64,000 bases of DNA from assembly GCA_965153455.1 (NCBI GenBank), contig OZ234494.1, positions 20,708,001-20,772,000 on the forward strand, given 5' to 3'. Numbering within the stretch: position 1 is the first letter of the stretch; each line of letters starts with the position of its first letter. A program made the translations under genes and the position numbers. Below are positions 11,401 through 24,339 of this stretch, one piece after another. This DNA comes from Sphagnum compactum (taxonomy: Eukaryota > Bryophyta > Sphagnopsida > Sphagnales). The notes beneath the pieces were generated by a model. That model searched no databases and was not told the DNA's origin. It saw only the letters and a program-made list of their open reading frames with translations.

Positions 11401-12100
11401 TATACAAATAAGAAACTTTCATTGTTTTGTGCATTACTTGGACTTTTAGATTTTTATATTAGTTGCATCTAGTTGTGATTAACAATTATTCATTGACACA
11501 TATTGGAACCTACCAAATAATTTGGATATTACTTTAACATATGCGTTGGAGTTTCTTTTCCAATGCAAATTGTGCATAATTCAATTTGATTTAGTGAAAG
11601 GTGTAAAGGGTTAAGTATAAATGAAAATTGAGTCACACATATATTAAATCCAAATATGGGTACAAATGATAAACCTTTATTTATTCCCTAATATTCTTTT
11701 TATGGGTATCTAAGTGCTCCATCATTGTTTCGTGTTAATCCTTCATCGGGTTGATGGAGTTCCCAAAGCCGTCATCCACTTGGTGAAATACCATTCCTGA
11801 ATGCATGGATTTGTTGATTTGGGCCACACAAAGGTGGTGAATGTTTGATCCACTTCGAATAAATGATGTTGCATGGTCGCATAATTCGACGCTTGCACCT
11901 GCGGTAGATTGTGCGATGATCTTGGTCATTGTTCCATGCAAGTGGGCTAGGACTCAGTCCATGGGTGCAGATGAACCTTTTGGCACATCGACATTGTCAA
12001 AACAACTATCTTCATCCATGGCCGTAAGCCCCCCAATGTCAAGAATGCCAAGATCATCAACCATATCTTGGTTGTAATCATCATTGTCGGACATACCATC
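11401..12100. other. AT-rich stretch next to the MULE
   Basis: No coding motif recognised. The part from about 11,700 may include the downstream end of the MULE transposon on the - strand, but I cannot define its terminus. Confidence 0.3.
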
Positions 12101-12106
12101 ATTTAA

Positions 12107-15100
12107 TTATAAATAGGTCGAGTCAACACACATGCATTTCAAACCACCACAATGAGTTCCATAATATGTGTCGCAATATTCAATGATATTATTTGTTGTA
12201 AGGCTAATACACGTCGATAGAAGAACAATGTGATGCTTATAAAAATTGTCTTGCAATGCCCATTTACAAGTGCAACTTGTATACTGGGTGAAAAGGGCAT
12301 GGATCTTGTAAGTAACACTAGGATGGTGTTGGCTTTGCACCCGCTAAACATCATCACCATCATCCCCTTGAAAAGTAGGTGAGATCCATTGGTGTGTGGA
12401 ATCCAACTAGATTTGTCAACATTTGCCACCACAAAGTTGTGCCATGACCTTGGTTTTTACGAACCTTTGCTTCTTCATCTCAACTTGGTGCATATAATGT
12501 TGTGTCACAATTGTGGTTAACCTCCACACTAACTAATCAATGTGGCACCCTTTCAAACCTTGGTCTGAAGAAAGAACCAACATTTTAGAGCCTTGTGATA
12601 AGATTATATGTTAGCTTGTTTGTCTTGATTTGAATGTGGGACTTGACAAAACCTAACCATCCAAAGCTTTGCATGGACATGCACAAAATATATGTTCAAC
12701 CCATGCTGTAATTCAAATGTGTGAAAAATGAACATGCATCAATGTAATGCATCCAAAACAAAAAGGTTTTAAATTATGCCATACTTGGAAAGGGGACCCT
12801 TTACTTATTGAGTTGGCAATAAGTAGCCCAAAAGTATCTTGTCCAAGCAATACCAGGTTGTAAATTATCAAAATTTTCCACCACCATCTCCCTCCCACGT
12901 GCCTTGAAATCATCAATGGTTTCATATGGGTTGGACATGAACATCACCATGTGGAGGTGATAAAGTCCTACACGATTCACCTCTAAATCCTTGATTTTTT
13001 TTCCATGGAGCACAACCACTATCAGAACCTTAGCCTTGGGCTCGCAACCAAAGTAAGGGCTTGCAAAGGTGTGGGTGGAGAGTGAAACCTAAAAGTCACA
13101 TTTCATACTCCTAGGAGTGTAGGAGTGTGTGAGAGTTAGAGTCCCAATGGACTCACGAATCTTCAGAGAGCAATTGTAGGGGTCAAAACTCATTGGATTG
13201 AAAATTGTTTTATACCATTGAAAAGCTTTTGGAACGTAGATGTCTAAAATAGGCTCGTATGTCCCATTTAAGTGCTTAGAACATAAGTTATGGCTGAAAG
13301 AAGGGCCAGAAGTCAAAGTGCCAATTTCTTTCACGACCACTAAAAGTTAGGAATCGCCCTGATTTACTTGCGGGCAAGTGGCATGCCACATATCATTGTA
13401 AAGTTCTTGACTAGGGCTACAATTTTGCTTTAGATTTCAATTTAATCGGAAGCTTGCATAAAAAGTTATGGGCCTCCAAAGTCGTGGGAATCCCAATTTC
13501 AAAAATTGGGACAAAATGTCATTTGGATGTAGCCCCCATGGCTAATCAAAGAGAATACTATAAGGGGGAAGGTGGTGGCTTCCCCCAAGTCCAGGCTGTA
13601 GTGAGTCTGTATGTGTGCCTCTGGCTTGTCTGTGCACCAAAAATGTTCCAACTATGTATTAACCAACTTATTGTTTGGTTTGTGTAGGTCCGTTTGAATA
13701 ATTGACTTGCTTGTCACTCGTCCTAATCCCCATCCTGGAGCTCCAACACGCCCTTGTACCCCCAAAATGTTGCGAGTTAAGGAGCGTATCCCCATTTCTT
13801 TAATTGTCTTCACCTTCAGATTTGCATTTAAGTCTTATGAGGAGCTTAGGGGTGCATCAAGCACCATGTTTTCAACACATGCCATGGTAAGAAAAAATTG
13901 GGACAAGAATTCAACCCCACACAATCTTGCCATGGTACACCCAACATTAATGTGCTTACCATGGCCCTTACCATGAACAATAAATATGTTATGGAATCCT
14001 CATGCTGATGTAATACCAAAACATAAGACAATGCAAAAAAAGAAAAAAAATTCAATGTATAACCTACCGCAATGCTCAAAGTTCCTATGGGGCATCATCC
14101 ACAATGAAACATGATGGTTTCCAATCTAGCATATGCGAAAGAAGCTTTGCCCACATCGCATTCAACCATTCCACCAAATCTTCACATGTTTACCAACTTG
14201 TGATAACCCAAGTAACTAGCACCCATGTGTGATGAAAATCAAATGCCATCAATGTGAATAAATGGTACTTCACATCATTAGTGCCAAACGTGGCATCGAT
14301 AGAAATAAACTCATTGTTATCGAATTGGAGCATGATTTGAAGTTGCGTAGGTGTTTAGATCCCTACGGTGAATGGGACATGAATCCCATTCACCTCACTT
14401 GCATCCTATAAATAAAAAAACATCATAAGAAAGAACACAAACCATGACTAAATGGGAAGCATTGGGTTTGTGTGCAAGCACCAAATGCCCTTCTTGTGCT
14501 TTCGGTCCAAGTAAGTGTTATCTTGGAGTTGTAGGAAATCATCCTAGGTCTTCCACTCACCTGTGTTCACCTGCGCCCACCAAATTTCTTTGTGTTTATC
14601 ATAAATTTGCTTCATGGTGTACTTTAACCCTAATTGGGTCCATATAAACTCCTTCAACTTGTGAGACATGTGTGGAGCATATGCTGACATTTGTGATGTG
14701 GACCCTACGTCACATGCATCATGAGCTCCTCCATTGGCCCGAGTACAAATCCAATAGTAAAAAGTGATTTCCACCACATTTGGTTGTGTGTAAAGCCTCT
14801 TGATGGAAAAGTGGGCCAAACAACTGCGCTTGATTGACCTCATGTGGTTGGGGTCTTGTGGTGGTCTTCTAACCCATACATTCATACCTATAAAACAAAG
14901 TTTCCACTCAATCAAATCAAAGACACAAGAGCGATTAACCCTAGAACTTGCAAAAATGACCAATGGAAAAGGTTTATAGGTTTTGAAACCATACCAAGTA
15001 TGTTCGAGGTGATTTTTTATCATTGGTTTTTTTACATCTTGTTGAGGGGACAAATTCTTGGAAATGTTCCACTCCACTGTGATTTGCATATCCTCTTGTT

Positions 15101-15331
15101 CACCCTGCAAAAACTCAAAGACACGAGCATGGGGGATGTATGTAGTTTCATTTGCCACCTTGTTTTGGCTTCCATGCTTAAACCCATCTTTCCACACCAA
15201 GTCCACATTTGAAAAAGGTGACTTTGCCGGGTTTTGGATTTTGATGGATTAGGACAATGGAGTTTGGCCCATGCTTTGAATTGTCGAAGGAATAACCTTG
15301 TAGTAGGAGTCCTTAACTTGTGAAAACCCAT
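12107..15331 (-). pseudogene. Mutator-like (MULE) transposase, degraded
   Basis: Read right to left on the - strand. An N-terminal region (about 15,300-14,544, the longest open piece at 220 codons) includes NHLEHTWYGFKTYKPF. The MULE catalytic domain follows at about 14,320-14,080 with FISIDATFGT, TWVITSW, CEDLVEWLNAMWAKLLSH and WKPSCFIVDDA; the first and second acidic positions of the DDE triad are present. Further down come DDFKARGREMVVENFDNLQPG (about 12,920) and a SWIM-like finger, CTCKWALQDNFYKHH (about 12,260), whose third Cys is Tyr. Stops and frameshifts break every segment, and a repeat is inserted in the middle (13,022-13,862). In life such an enzyme cuts and moves DNA in the nucleus; this copy cannot encode it. 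Confidence 0.8.
13022..13862 (-). mobile_element. LTR-like insertion inside the MULE
   Basis: Matches 18,306-19,215 along its whole length in the opposite orientation, including the stretch around 'cttgggctcgcaacc', the 'tggcttcccccaagtcc' block and the end 'gaggagcttaggggtgcatc'. It interrupts the MULE reading frame between the catalytic and SWIM parts. Length near 850 bases, no coding capacity and near-terminal TG suggest a solo LTR, but target-site duplications were not established. Confidence 0.5.
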
Positions 15332-15990
15332 GGAATACCTTCACAAGTTCACAAATTGTAATAACCCTGATCAACAAAGCCATTAAGCCCTAATCAACAA
15401 AACCCCTAAACCTTAAAAGTGAACCTTACTATAACCCATAAACAAGTAATAGTTTACAAATGGGAAAAAAAATCATGCGACTATTTTATGGTTATTTAAA
15501 CTTACACAAAAAAATAAAATCCCTATCCTCTTGGAGATAGTCAATTGAATATATGTAAAGCTTTCAATCTAGATGTGCAATACCCACATGCAATTAATAC
15601 TTCCATGACCATCAATATGCAAGGGGGAACAAAATACCTTAAGTAAAAGTAAAAACAAAAAAATCACTAATTAGACCCTAATTGGGAAAAATTAAATGAA
15701 AAAAAAAATGAATAGAAGCCACGGTGTGTTTCTTACCTTTTATTTTGGTCTTTCCTTGTGAGCCTTTCTCCATTCTCTTTGAGAGAAAAAGAGAAAAAAA
15801 AAAGTGTATTGTGGCATATATGTGCAAATGCAAAAATCCATATTAGGTCTAATTTTAATGAGGCTTAAAAGGTGCAAAAAGTCATAAATATTTGTTGCCT
15901 TCATAACCCAAAATTCTAAAACCCTGATGCTAACATAAATAATTGTTAAATCTAACCCACATTACTTAAGTCCATCATTAAAACAAGCAA
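15332..15990. other. AT-rich intergenic stretch
   Basis: Mostly A/T with an A-rich run at 15,785-15,800. It may hold the upstream end of the MULE; no terminal inverted repeat was identified. No gene seen. Confidence 0.3.
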
Positions 15991-16610
15991 ATCAAATTAT
16001 TTTATCTAGGCCCTATTGTTTGATCTAGGCCCCCTATGTGTACAACATGCATTAAGTGTGTTGGCTTTGCAATACCCCCTCATCGTGGAAAACACTCTCA
16101 AAGCAAAACATGCAATACCCTAATTGGGGGTTTCACATATTTTAGAGTTGCAAAAGATTTGCAATACCCTCGAAACACATAAAAATTGCATGTTTACAAC
16201 CAATGCCTATTTACAAGATGCTTACACATGGGGATGAAAATTACTTTAGTCTTTGCCCTTATTAATTTTGCTTCAATGAATAAGACCAAATTCCATGCAA
16301 TACCTTCATTTTATTCTCTCTTAATTGTTTTTGACCATTAGGGGCTCTATTGGAGTCCCAACCAAGTAGGTAGGGTTTGGTAGGTACCTACTTAAAGTGT
16401 TGGTAGTTAGAAAAATAAATGGGGGGTGGGAAGGTGGGTGAGGATAAGAGTAGCACATTTTTAATTTATAAATGAGTAGGTAGATGGGGAAGAATCTATT
16501 TCTAATTTAAATATATAGGTGAGTAGTTTAGTGGGGGATAATGGGGGGTAATAGGTGGGTGGGTGGGAAAAGTTTCAAACACAAAAAATAAAATAAATAA
16601 ATGGGTGGGG
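15990..16610 (+). repeat. G-rich direct repeat, copy 1
   Basis: Matches 24,340-24,840 in the same orientation: 'gcaataccccc', 'ggggctctattggagt', 'tttggtaggtacctactta', 'gagtaggtagatggggaag' and a run of GGTGGGTGGG. The two copies bracket the 16.6-24.3 kb repeat field. The 16,532-16,568 segment has five G-runs and could fold as a quadruplex, though one loop is 8 bases. Confidence 0.7.
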
Positions 16611-16619
16611 GTGGGGTTG

Positions 16620-17330
16620 GGCTCCATAACATATCTTTTGGAATTTGGAAGGATATTGCATAGCCCTAGCAAAACTTAGAAGGCAAGCATTACCCACATC
16701 ATTTTGCAATAATATCATAAACCATGAAATTTATTTTTAAAAAAATACATATTCCATGGTCATTATACGATGCCAGACATATTGATTCAAGAAAATGAGG
16801 GTATTACAAAGTTGTTCACATTGATGTTAGAAAGTCCATGTGAACGAAATTGTGGAGTTGAAATGCAATAACTGCATCATCTTGGGATATTTGCATTCAC
16901 CTTGAAACAAGGAGGGGTTTTGCATAGCCATAACAAAACCTAGAAGCAATACAACACTCGCACTATATTGTGACAATATCCTAAACCATGGTACAAATGA
17001 GAGTATTATCAAGTTAGTCACATTGATGGTAAAAGGTAATGAAACTATCACTAAAATGAAAGTATTGCAATTACAAATCAAAATTTTATATCATCAATGT
17101 GGCCAATATTGCAATACCTTCATGTACATATACCAACAATTTTGCATTGGTCCATTAATGAATTATTATCGTTTATGATGTTGAAAATGTCTTTAAATTA
17201 TATTCAATGTTTAATTAAAAACATTACCAAGTTAAAATAATTAGGTAGATATTATATATCTAGAAATGCAAAAAATTATAATTTAATTAATTAATTATAT
17301 CATTATTTCAATTAAAATAGTTTTGAAACT
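16620..17330 (+). repeat. GGTATTGC family, forward copy 2
   Basis: Direct match to 9390-9930, starting at 'ccataacatatcttttggaa'. Its inverted counterpart is at 22.9-24.3 kb, so the 17.3-22.9 kb interval is flanked by reversed copies of one family. Confidence 0.65.
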
Positions 17331-17990
17331 AAAACATTTTTGAAATATTGTGTCAACTTGACAAGTTCAGCATTGTCATTTAATACTCCAATGCATGATT
17401 CTTGTAACAACTTACAATCTGCCTCAATTTTTGAGAAGATGCAGTAGGACTAATATTGTTAAGTTTGGCAAAAGAGGCACGTATTGAAGCTACTTGTTCT
17501 TCTTCCAATTCTCAGCGTTGTTGAATGGATTGCTCACATTAGATGAAGGCATATATGAGAAATTAGGGATGGTTGTTGATTATACGTTGTCTTTAATTTT
17601 CAAGAGTTATGTCTTTAAATGGAAACTCATTTTTTTCCATTTTCTTCTTGTTGCTACATTTTCAGTGCTGGATACATGATAACAACATTGTCACTTAAGT
17701 GTTCACTGTCTAGTAGACCTAAAAATTGAAGAGATGTGAGGAGCTATTTGAAGGAACAGAACCCATAGTTTTGTGATCTAGCTTTTTGCTCTTCTCAATT
17801 TCAAACGCATTTCCAAGTTGGTTGACATTCATTCCCATTGCTAGTGTTTCACCCATTATGAAATCTTCAAGCTAAGCTTTTACGTCTCCCTTAGTTGCAA
17901 GGGACATTTGACCAAAACATCTTGCTTCGAATTAGAGACTAAAATAATTAGGCAAAGAGGCGCATGTGAGTTATAACTCTACCTAGGGAT
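17331..17990. other. Intergenic stretch, no gene recognised
   Basis: Contains one short open frame (17,494-17,679, +) with a hydrophobic tail but no motif, start context or paralogue to support it. Confidence 0.3.
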
Positions 17991-17999
17991 TAAAAGGCA

Positions 18000-18305
18000 C
18001 ATCCGAGGTGGGAGTCAAAGGTTTTGAGAGTGAGGGTGAGAATCCACATGGGAATTGAAAGGTTTTGAAAGTGCAGGCAAAAGTCCGCTTTGGAGTCGAA
18101 GGTCTTGGGAGTGAGGGCGAAAGTCCATGCAAAAATTGAAGGGTCTCAAAAGTATAAACGAGAGTCCGTGCGGGAGTCTAATGTCCTTTGCTTAGGGGTG
18201 AAAGTTGAAAGGTCTTGGAAGTGCAAGCGAAAGTCCAAGGTCCCATGCATGGGGGCAAGAGTTGAAGGGTTTCAAAAGTGTAGGCGGGAGTCTACATGGG
18301 AGTCT
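18000..18305 (+). repeat. About 40-bp minisatellite, forward block 1
   Basis: Units of the form 'gaaggtcttgggagtgaggg' plus 'cgaaagtccatgc' recur about every 40 bases. Continues after the LTR-like insertion at 19,215-19,450. Frames that appear open here result from a period close to a multiple of three. Confidence 0.7.
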
Positions 18306-19215
18306 ATGACGCACCCCCAAGCTCATTTATGGACTCATTGCAAGTCTAAAGGTGCAAAGAGCGGAAGGAGAAGGAATTGGGCGCGCTCCCTAGCTCACAA
18401 CACTTCGGGGTAGAGGGGCGTGCTGGAACTCCGGGATGGGGACTAGGAAGATTGACAAACAATTCACTTACTCACATAGACCTGCACAAACCAAACAACA
18501 AGTTGGTTAGTGCGTAGTTGGGGCACTTTGGTGCACGGACGAGCCACGGGCAACCACGGACTCACAAAACTCCCCACGGCCCAGACTTGGGGGAAGCCAC
18601 CACCTTCCCCCTTCTAGTATACTCTGTGCCTGACCACGGGACCAGCACCCAAATGTCATTTTGTCCCGAAACTCCCAAGTGGGAGTTTTGAAATTCCCAA
18701 AGTTGGGACTCTCGTGATTTTAGGGGCCCATAACTTTGTGTGCAGACCTCCGATTGAGATGAGGTCCAAAGCAAAGTTGTAGCCCTCATGGAGAGCTTTT
18801 GAATGGTATGTTGCACGCCGCTTGCACGTAAGGAAATCGGGGTGATTCCCAACTTTTAGTGGTCGGGAGTCAAATTGCCAATTTGACTCCCAACTTTTAT
18901 TTTGGCCATAACTTGTGTTTTAGGTACTCAAATGGGTCATGTGAGCCCATTTTAGATATCTAAGTTCCAAGAGTTTTTCAATGATATAAGGAAATCTTCA
19001 ATCCAATAGGTTTTGATTTCTGCAATTTCCCTTTGAAGATTTGGGAGTCCATCGGGACTCCAACTCCCAAAGTGAGAGTTCATTTGGGCGTGTGGAGTTC
19101 ACTCTCTCACACTTTCCCACACTCCCGGGATCATGAAATGTGACTCCCGGGCTTCGCTCTTGGCCCGCACCTTCGCAGCCCTTGCCTTGGTCGCGAGCCC
19201 AAGGCTAGGGTTTCG
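18306..19215 (+). mobile_element. LTR-like element inserted in the minisatellite
   Basis: Inverted relative to the copy at 13,022-13,862. Here it splits the forward minisatellite into blocks ending near 18,305 and resuming near 19,215, so it arrived after the array formed. Begins near TGACGCACCCCCAAGCTC and ends near AGCCCAAGGCTAGGG. No internal retrotransposon genes flank it; a solo LTR is the likeliest reading. Confidence 0.5.
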
Positions 19216-19450
19216 ATAATCTAGGTTCTCAAAAGTGGGGGCCAAAGTCCACGCGTGCATCAAAGGGTTGTGGAATTGTAAGCGGGAGTCCGCGCAAGAG
19301 TCCAAGGTCCTAGGAATGGGGGTGAGAGTCCGCATAGGGGTGAAAAGGTCCTGGAATTATAGGCGAGAGTTCATGGGGGAATTGAAAGGTCCTAAAATTG
19401 TAAACAGAAGTTTGCATGGGAGTTAAAAGGTCCCAAAGTTGCAAGAAGAA
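19216..19450 (+). repeat. About 40-bp minisatellite, forward block 2
   Basis: Continuation of the 18.0-kb block, with units such as 'gcgggagtccgcgcaagagt' plus a 'ggtcctaggaatggggg'-type half. Orientation flips at about 19,450. Confidence 0.7.
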
Positions 19451-21480
19451 ATTTGTGCATGCTTTTGGGACCCTTAACTTTTGCTCTCACTCCGGAGACC
19501 TTCGACTCATATGTAGACTATCGCCCCCACTTTCAGGACCTTCGAGCCCCATAGTGTGACAATGTCTTGATTTTGAATCAATTGATCAAACAAATGATTT
19601 TGAAAGGTTTTAAGACTCGCCTATCATTCACTCACACTCCTAAGACCTTCGATTCTCCTTCGCACTTTCGAGACCCTCGATTCCCATGCGAACTCCTGCC
19701 GCCACTCCTAGGACCCTCAACTCCCTTAATGTGACAAATCCTAATTTTGAGTCAATTGATTAAGCAAATGATTTTGAAAGGTTTTAAGACTTGCTTATCG
19801 TTTTATTCACACTCCTGGAACCCTCAATTTTTGATTGCACTCCTAAGACCTTCAATTGCCAAGACCTTTGATTCCTGCCCTAATCTGATGTGACATGTTG
19901 GTTTAGACAACCCTGGTAAATAATGCGGGTGGTGGTAAATTAAGAAAAGTAAATCCTTCTTAACAATGCAAGTTTTCTTAAAATCAAACGTGCTTTCTTT
20001 AAAAGTTCAAATAGAGCTGTAGTTTTGAATAATATTTTCATTGTGATTTGTTAGCTATTATTTGTGAGCATGAAAATTAGATAACTTGCTCTTGATTACA
20101 AATAATGTTTCTATTTCTTGCTTTCGACAGGCACATTGGATATTTATTAAAATGAACATTTTTTTAAGGTGTCGATGCAGGCGTAAACATAGGAAGAATT
20201 ACTAGCTACAATAGAAGCTCATAGCCAAGGTTGTTAGATTGACTAAATGTCAACACTGATCGTGGTAATTCCTAATTTTTAACTCCTAATATCCCCCCAC
20301 TTTCAAGTTTTTCAATTTTTGCGATGCGTGTGCTATGGGACCCCCGTGCAAACTCATGATTCTCACACATACTTTGACCTACACTTTCATAAACATAGGA
20401 CAAATTACTAGCTACAATATAAGTTTGTAGCCAAGGTTGTTGGATCAACCTCTACGCGGATTCTCACCCCCACTCTTGTGACCATGGACTCTTGTGCGAA
20501 GCCTCACCTATAATTCTAGGACCCTTCAACTCTCGTGCAGACTCTCGCTTGCAATTTTGAAACCCTTTGATCTCTGTGCAATTTTTTGTCCCCTCTATCA
20601 GGACGCTTGACTCCCATGCGAACTCTTGCCTGTAATTCCATGACCTTTTAACCCCCACATGGATATTGGCCCCCATGGGCGAAACCTTAGACTCCCACTC
20701 GAACTTTCGTTCGCACTTTTGGGACCTTTTGATTTTCACGAGGACTCTCACCGTCATGCTTGGGACCTTGGACCTTGTGCAGATTCTCACTACCACGCTT
20801 GGGACCCTGGACCCCCACATGGATTCTCACCTCCACTCCCATGACCTTGGACTCTCGCATGGACTTTCGCTTGCAATTTCGAGGACCCTTTGACCCACGT
20901 GCGGATTATCGGCCCCCTTCCTGGTACTGTGGACTCTTGTGCGAAATACGGCTTGCACTTTCGGGACCCTTTGATTTTCGCCCCTATACGCAAGACCTTG
21001 GATTCCTGCAGGAATTCTTACTTGCACTTTTGAGGCCTTTCAATTTTAGTGTGGACTTCCGCCCCCACATTTAGGACCTTGAACCGTTATGTGGATTTTT
21101 GCTTGCACTTCTGGGACCCTAGACTCTCTCGTACGGACTTTCGCTTGCACGTCTAGAACTTTTTGACTCTCCCCCCATGCGGACTCTCACCTGTACTTCC
21201 AAGACCCATATACTTTTTTGTAAACTTTTGTCCCTACGCTCGGGACCTTGGACCCCCACATGGACTTTCGCCCCCACTCCCAAGACCCTAGACTCCCACG
21301 TAAACTTTCACCTGCACTTTCAAGACCCTTTGGCTCTCGCATAGACTCTTGTCCACACTTTCAAGACCTTCGACTTTCACGATGTGATAATATCTTGATT
21401 TTGATTCAATTGATGAGGCAAATGATTTTGAAAGGTTTTAAAACTTGCCTATCGTTTCATTCTACATGTTTAAATTTTTA
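19451..21480 (-). repeat. About 40-bp minisatellite, reverse field
   Basis: Reverse complement of the forward units ('gggaccttggactctcgc' plus 'atggactttcgcttgcactt'), densest at 20,450-21,370 with roughly 20 degenerate copies. A second motif ('aatgattttgaaaggtttta' with flanks) occurs at 19,592, 19,768 and 21,422. About 19,890-20,330 is an AT-rich break without clear units. With the forward blocks this makes a large palindromic field. All open frames here are repeat artefacts. Confidence 0.7.
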
Positions 21481-22318
21481 ATTTTCATGAGATCATTGCA
21501 TATCAATAGGTATTCAAGGAAAGCCACAACAAAAAGAGTTAAATAAAATCACAAAATCTAACCCAAATTTGGGTTTTCAAAAATTCTCTAAATTGGTATT
21601 GCACATTCAATGTTGCACACACTAACCATGGTTGCCAATGCCTTCAATGAGTTGATGATTTCTAGAAAAAATCATGTAATGTAACAACCACCTTTAATGT
21701 AGGGGATGCATGAAAATGGAGACAAAACTATGACCAATAAATTATTTCCAATTTAACTTTTGTAAATTGATAGTATTTTTGTTTATAATCATCATAAATG
21801 TGAGGATTTAAATAGTGGATCCTAAATAAAATCGTGTTGCATCCATTACAAGATGATTACATACCATAACTCAACTGACAAGCTCATTTGCTACTTTCAA
21901 AGCATTTGGAACACAAATTTTAAACAACCACAATTGGAAGAAATTTGAAAGTTTTGAAAGCCTCATTCCAAGAATGCACTTTTGAAGATTACCCCACCTT
22001 TGCCCCACCTTCCTCTTCCATCAAATGTTTAATTAAAAAATCTACGAAGTTAAAATAATTACGCAAACATTATATCTCTAGAAATGAAAAAATATATAAT
22101 TTCACACATTAATATAATAAGTATATCATCATTTAGTACATTGTAAACTAAAATTTAAATATAACTAATTTACAAGGAAAAACTTACATAATATTAATAA
22201 CTTATATTTCAAACTTCAATTTAAATAGTTCAATTTACATAGAAATAATATTTAATTACATGCATTAATAAAATATGAAATGTTAATCAATTATCTTTTG
22301 GAATTTTAAATATATATG

Positions 22319-22358
<40 letters not shown>

Positions 22359-22880
22359 GAATCAACAATATAATTCCATAATATCATTAATTATATATAA
22401 TGTATTACTCAATGTGTTATAAATAACAATATATTTACACCAATATTTAAGCCAATATTATGCATCATAAAAAATAAATTTTACATAAGGACTTATGTTA
22501 TATCTTTATAAAATATAAGATATTACCAACTTAATATAATTATTTTAGGCTAGAAATTATTTATTGTATGTCAAAAAAAATTAAATAAAATTTCAATCAT
22601 TTATAGGATTAATATATGGGAAAGAACATTAAAAAAAGTTGAAAAATTATGTGCTTTAATTAAAAAATTTAATACTCATTATTATTAAAATCTTATTAAA
22701 TTATATGTTTTATGTTTTTATTTTTTGAAATGAGATACAACTTTAAGAGGGAAAAACGTAAATCTGTACATCATTGAGAATATGTTAAACATGAATTTTT
22801 TAATTTTTAATTTTGACAAACTTTGAACCCTAACATTAATTACTAAATTTTACATTAAACCCTAAACCCTTGTACCATCA
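21481..22880. other. AT-rich stretch with microsatellite
   Basis: No gene recognised. Very AT-rich. A short C/T-rich piece (21,990-22,020) resembles 7068-7100. Confidence 0.35.
22308..22358. repeat. (AT)n microsatellite
   Basis: About 40 bases of near-perfect alternating AT, interrupted once by GAA near its left end. Likely length-variable. Confidence 0.9.
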
Positions 22881-24300
22881 ATGTGACGAATTTTCCATTA
22901 CATTCATTTTATACATGTTAAATCATATTGTGAAGTGAATAAATAATTTTGAAAACATGAATTTCATGATATATTGGCGGGGAATCAAGTATTTATAAAA
23001 TGTTTTTATGTTTCATGGTGAATGCAAATATCCCATGATGATGCAAACATTGCATTTAAACTCCATAACTTTGTTCAAGTGACTTTCTACCATCAATGTG
23101 AAAAACTTTGCAATACTTTCATTTATTTGAATCAATATGTAAGGTACGTTATATTGAACATGGAATAAGTATTTGAATATGCTTTTGTTTCATGGTTTAA
23201 GATATTATTGCAATATGATGCAAGTACTACTTTCTTTTTAAGTTTTGGAATGGCTATGCAATACCCTTACACGTTTCAAAAGATATGTTATAGAGCCCAA
23301 ATGATTTCTGGGATACCCTGAAAGGGGTAATGCATGTGCATTGAATATTCCTATGCATGAGCAATATCCTTTGATAATCTAGACCAAAATAATTTAGCCC
23401 ATGTTGGTAGGGCTATGCATTACCCTTCCAAGTTTGAAAAAATATGTTATGAAGCCCAATGCACTTCTGGGATAACTTATAAAGGGTATTGCAAGTGTAT
23501 TGTGTAGTTTTGAGCATGAGCAATACCCCTCCAATAGTGTAGACCCATGGTGTTTAATTATTGAATACCCTAATGATGATATTGGTTTCTTTGTATGATT
23601 ATGCAATACCCCTACAAGTTTCAAAATATATGTTTTGGAACCAATGTATTTCTAGGATACCTTATAAGGGGGTAAAGCATGTGCATTGAATATTCCTTGC
23701 CATAAACAATACCCTTTTGATAATTTAGACTAAAATCATTTAGCCCATGGTGTTTATTGAATACCCCAATTAGGGTATTACTTTATTTGTAGGTTTTGGT
23801 AAGACTTCACGTTTCAAGTTATGGAGCCCAATGCATTTTTGGGACAACCTATGAGGGGTATTGCAGGTGTATTGTATAGTTTTGACGATGAGTAATACCT
23901 TTCCAATAGTATAGACCCATGGTGTTTAATTATAAAATACCATAATGAGGGTATTGGTTTCCTTGTAGGTTTTGGTAGGGTTGAGCATGAGCAATACCCT
24001 TCCATGTGTCAAAATATATGTTATGAGCCCAATGTCTTTTTGGGATACCTTGAGAGGGGTAATACATGTTCATTGAATCTTTTTGGGCATGAACAATACG
24101 CCTCTAATAGCCTAGACCAAAATAATTTAACCCATGATGTTTATAATGTAGCCCAATGAGGGTATTGCATTCCTTTTAGGTTTTGGTAGGGCTATGCAAT
24201 ACCCTTCGAATTTTTGAAAGATATGATGTGGAGCCCAAACTATTTTAGGGATACCTAGAATGGGGTATTGCATGTTCATTGACTATTTTGCTTTATGAAC
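22880..24300 (-). repeat. GGTATTGC family, reverse copy 2
   Basis: Contains reversed blocks matching 9390-9900 (for example 'gaatgcaaatatcccatgat' near 23,020) and then tandem units near 23,390-24,280 with 'gcatgagcaatacccct', 'tagacccatggtgttt' and 'ggttttggtagggctatgca'. Open frames on the - strand (23,394-24,005) are successive repeat units, not genes. Confidence 0.7.
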
Positions 24301-24339
24301 TTGAGTACAACATGCATTAAATGCATTTAAATTGAACTA

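Noticed and set aside
18090-21481. Many open frames up to 118 codons
   Set aside because: They follow the repeat of about 40 bases; the protein text repeats with the DNA and appears on both strands.
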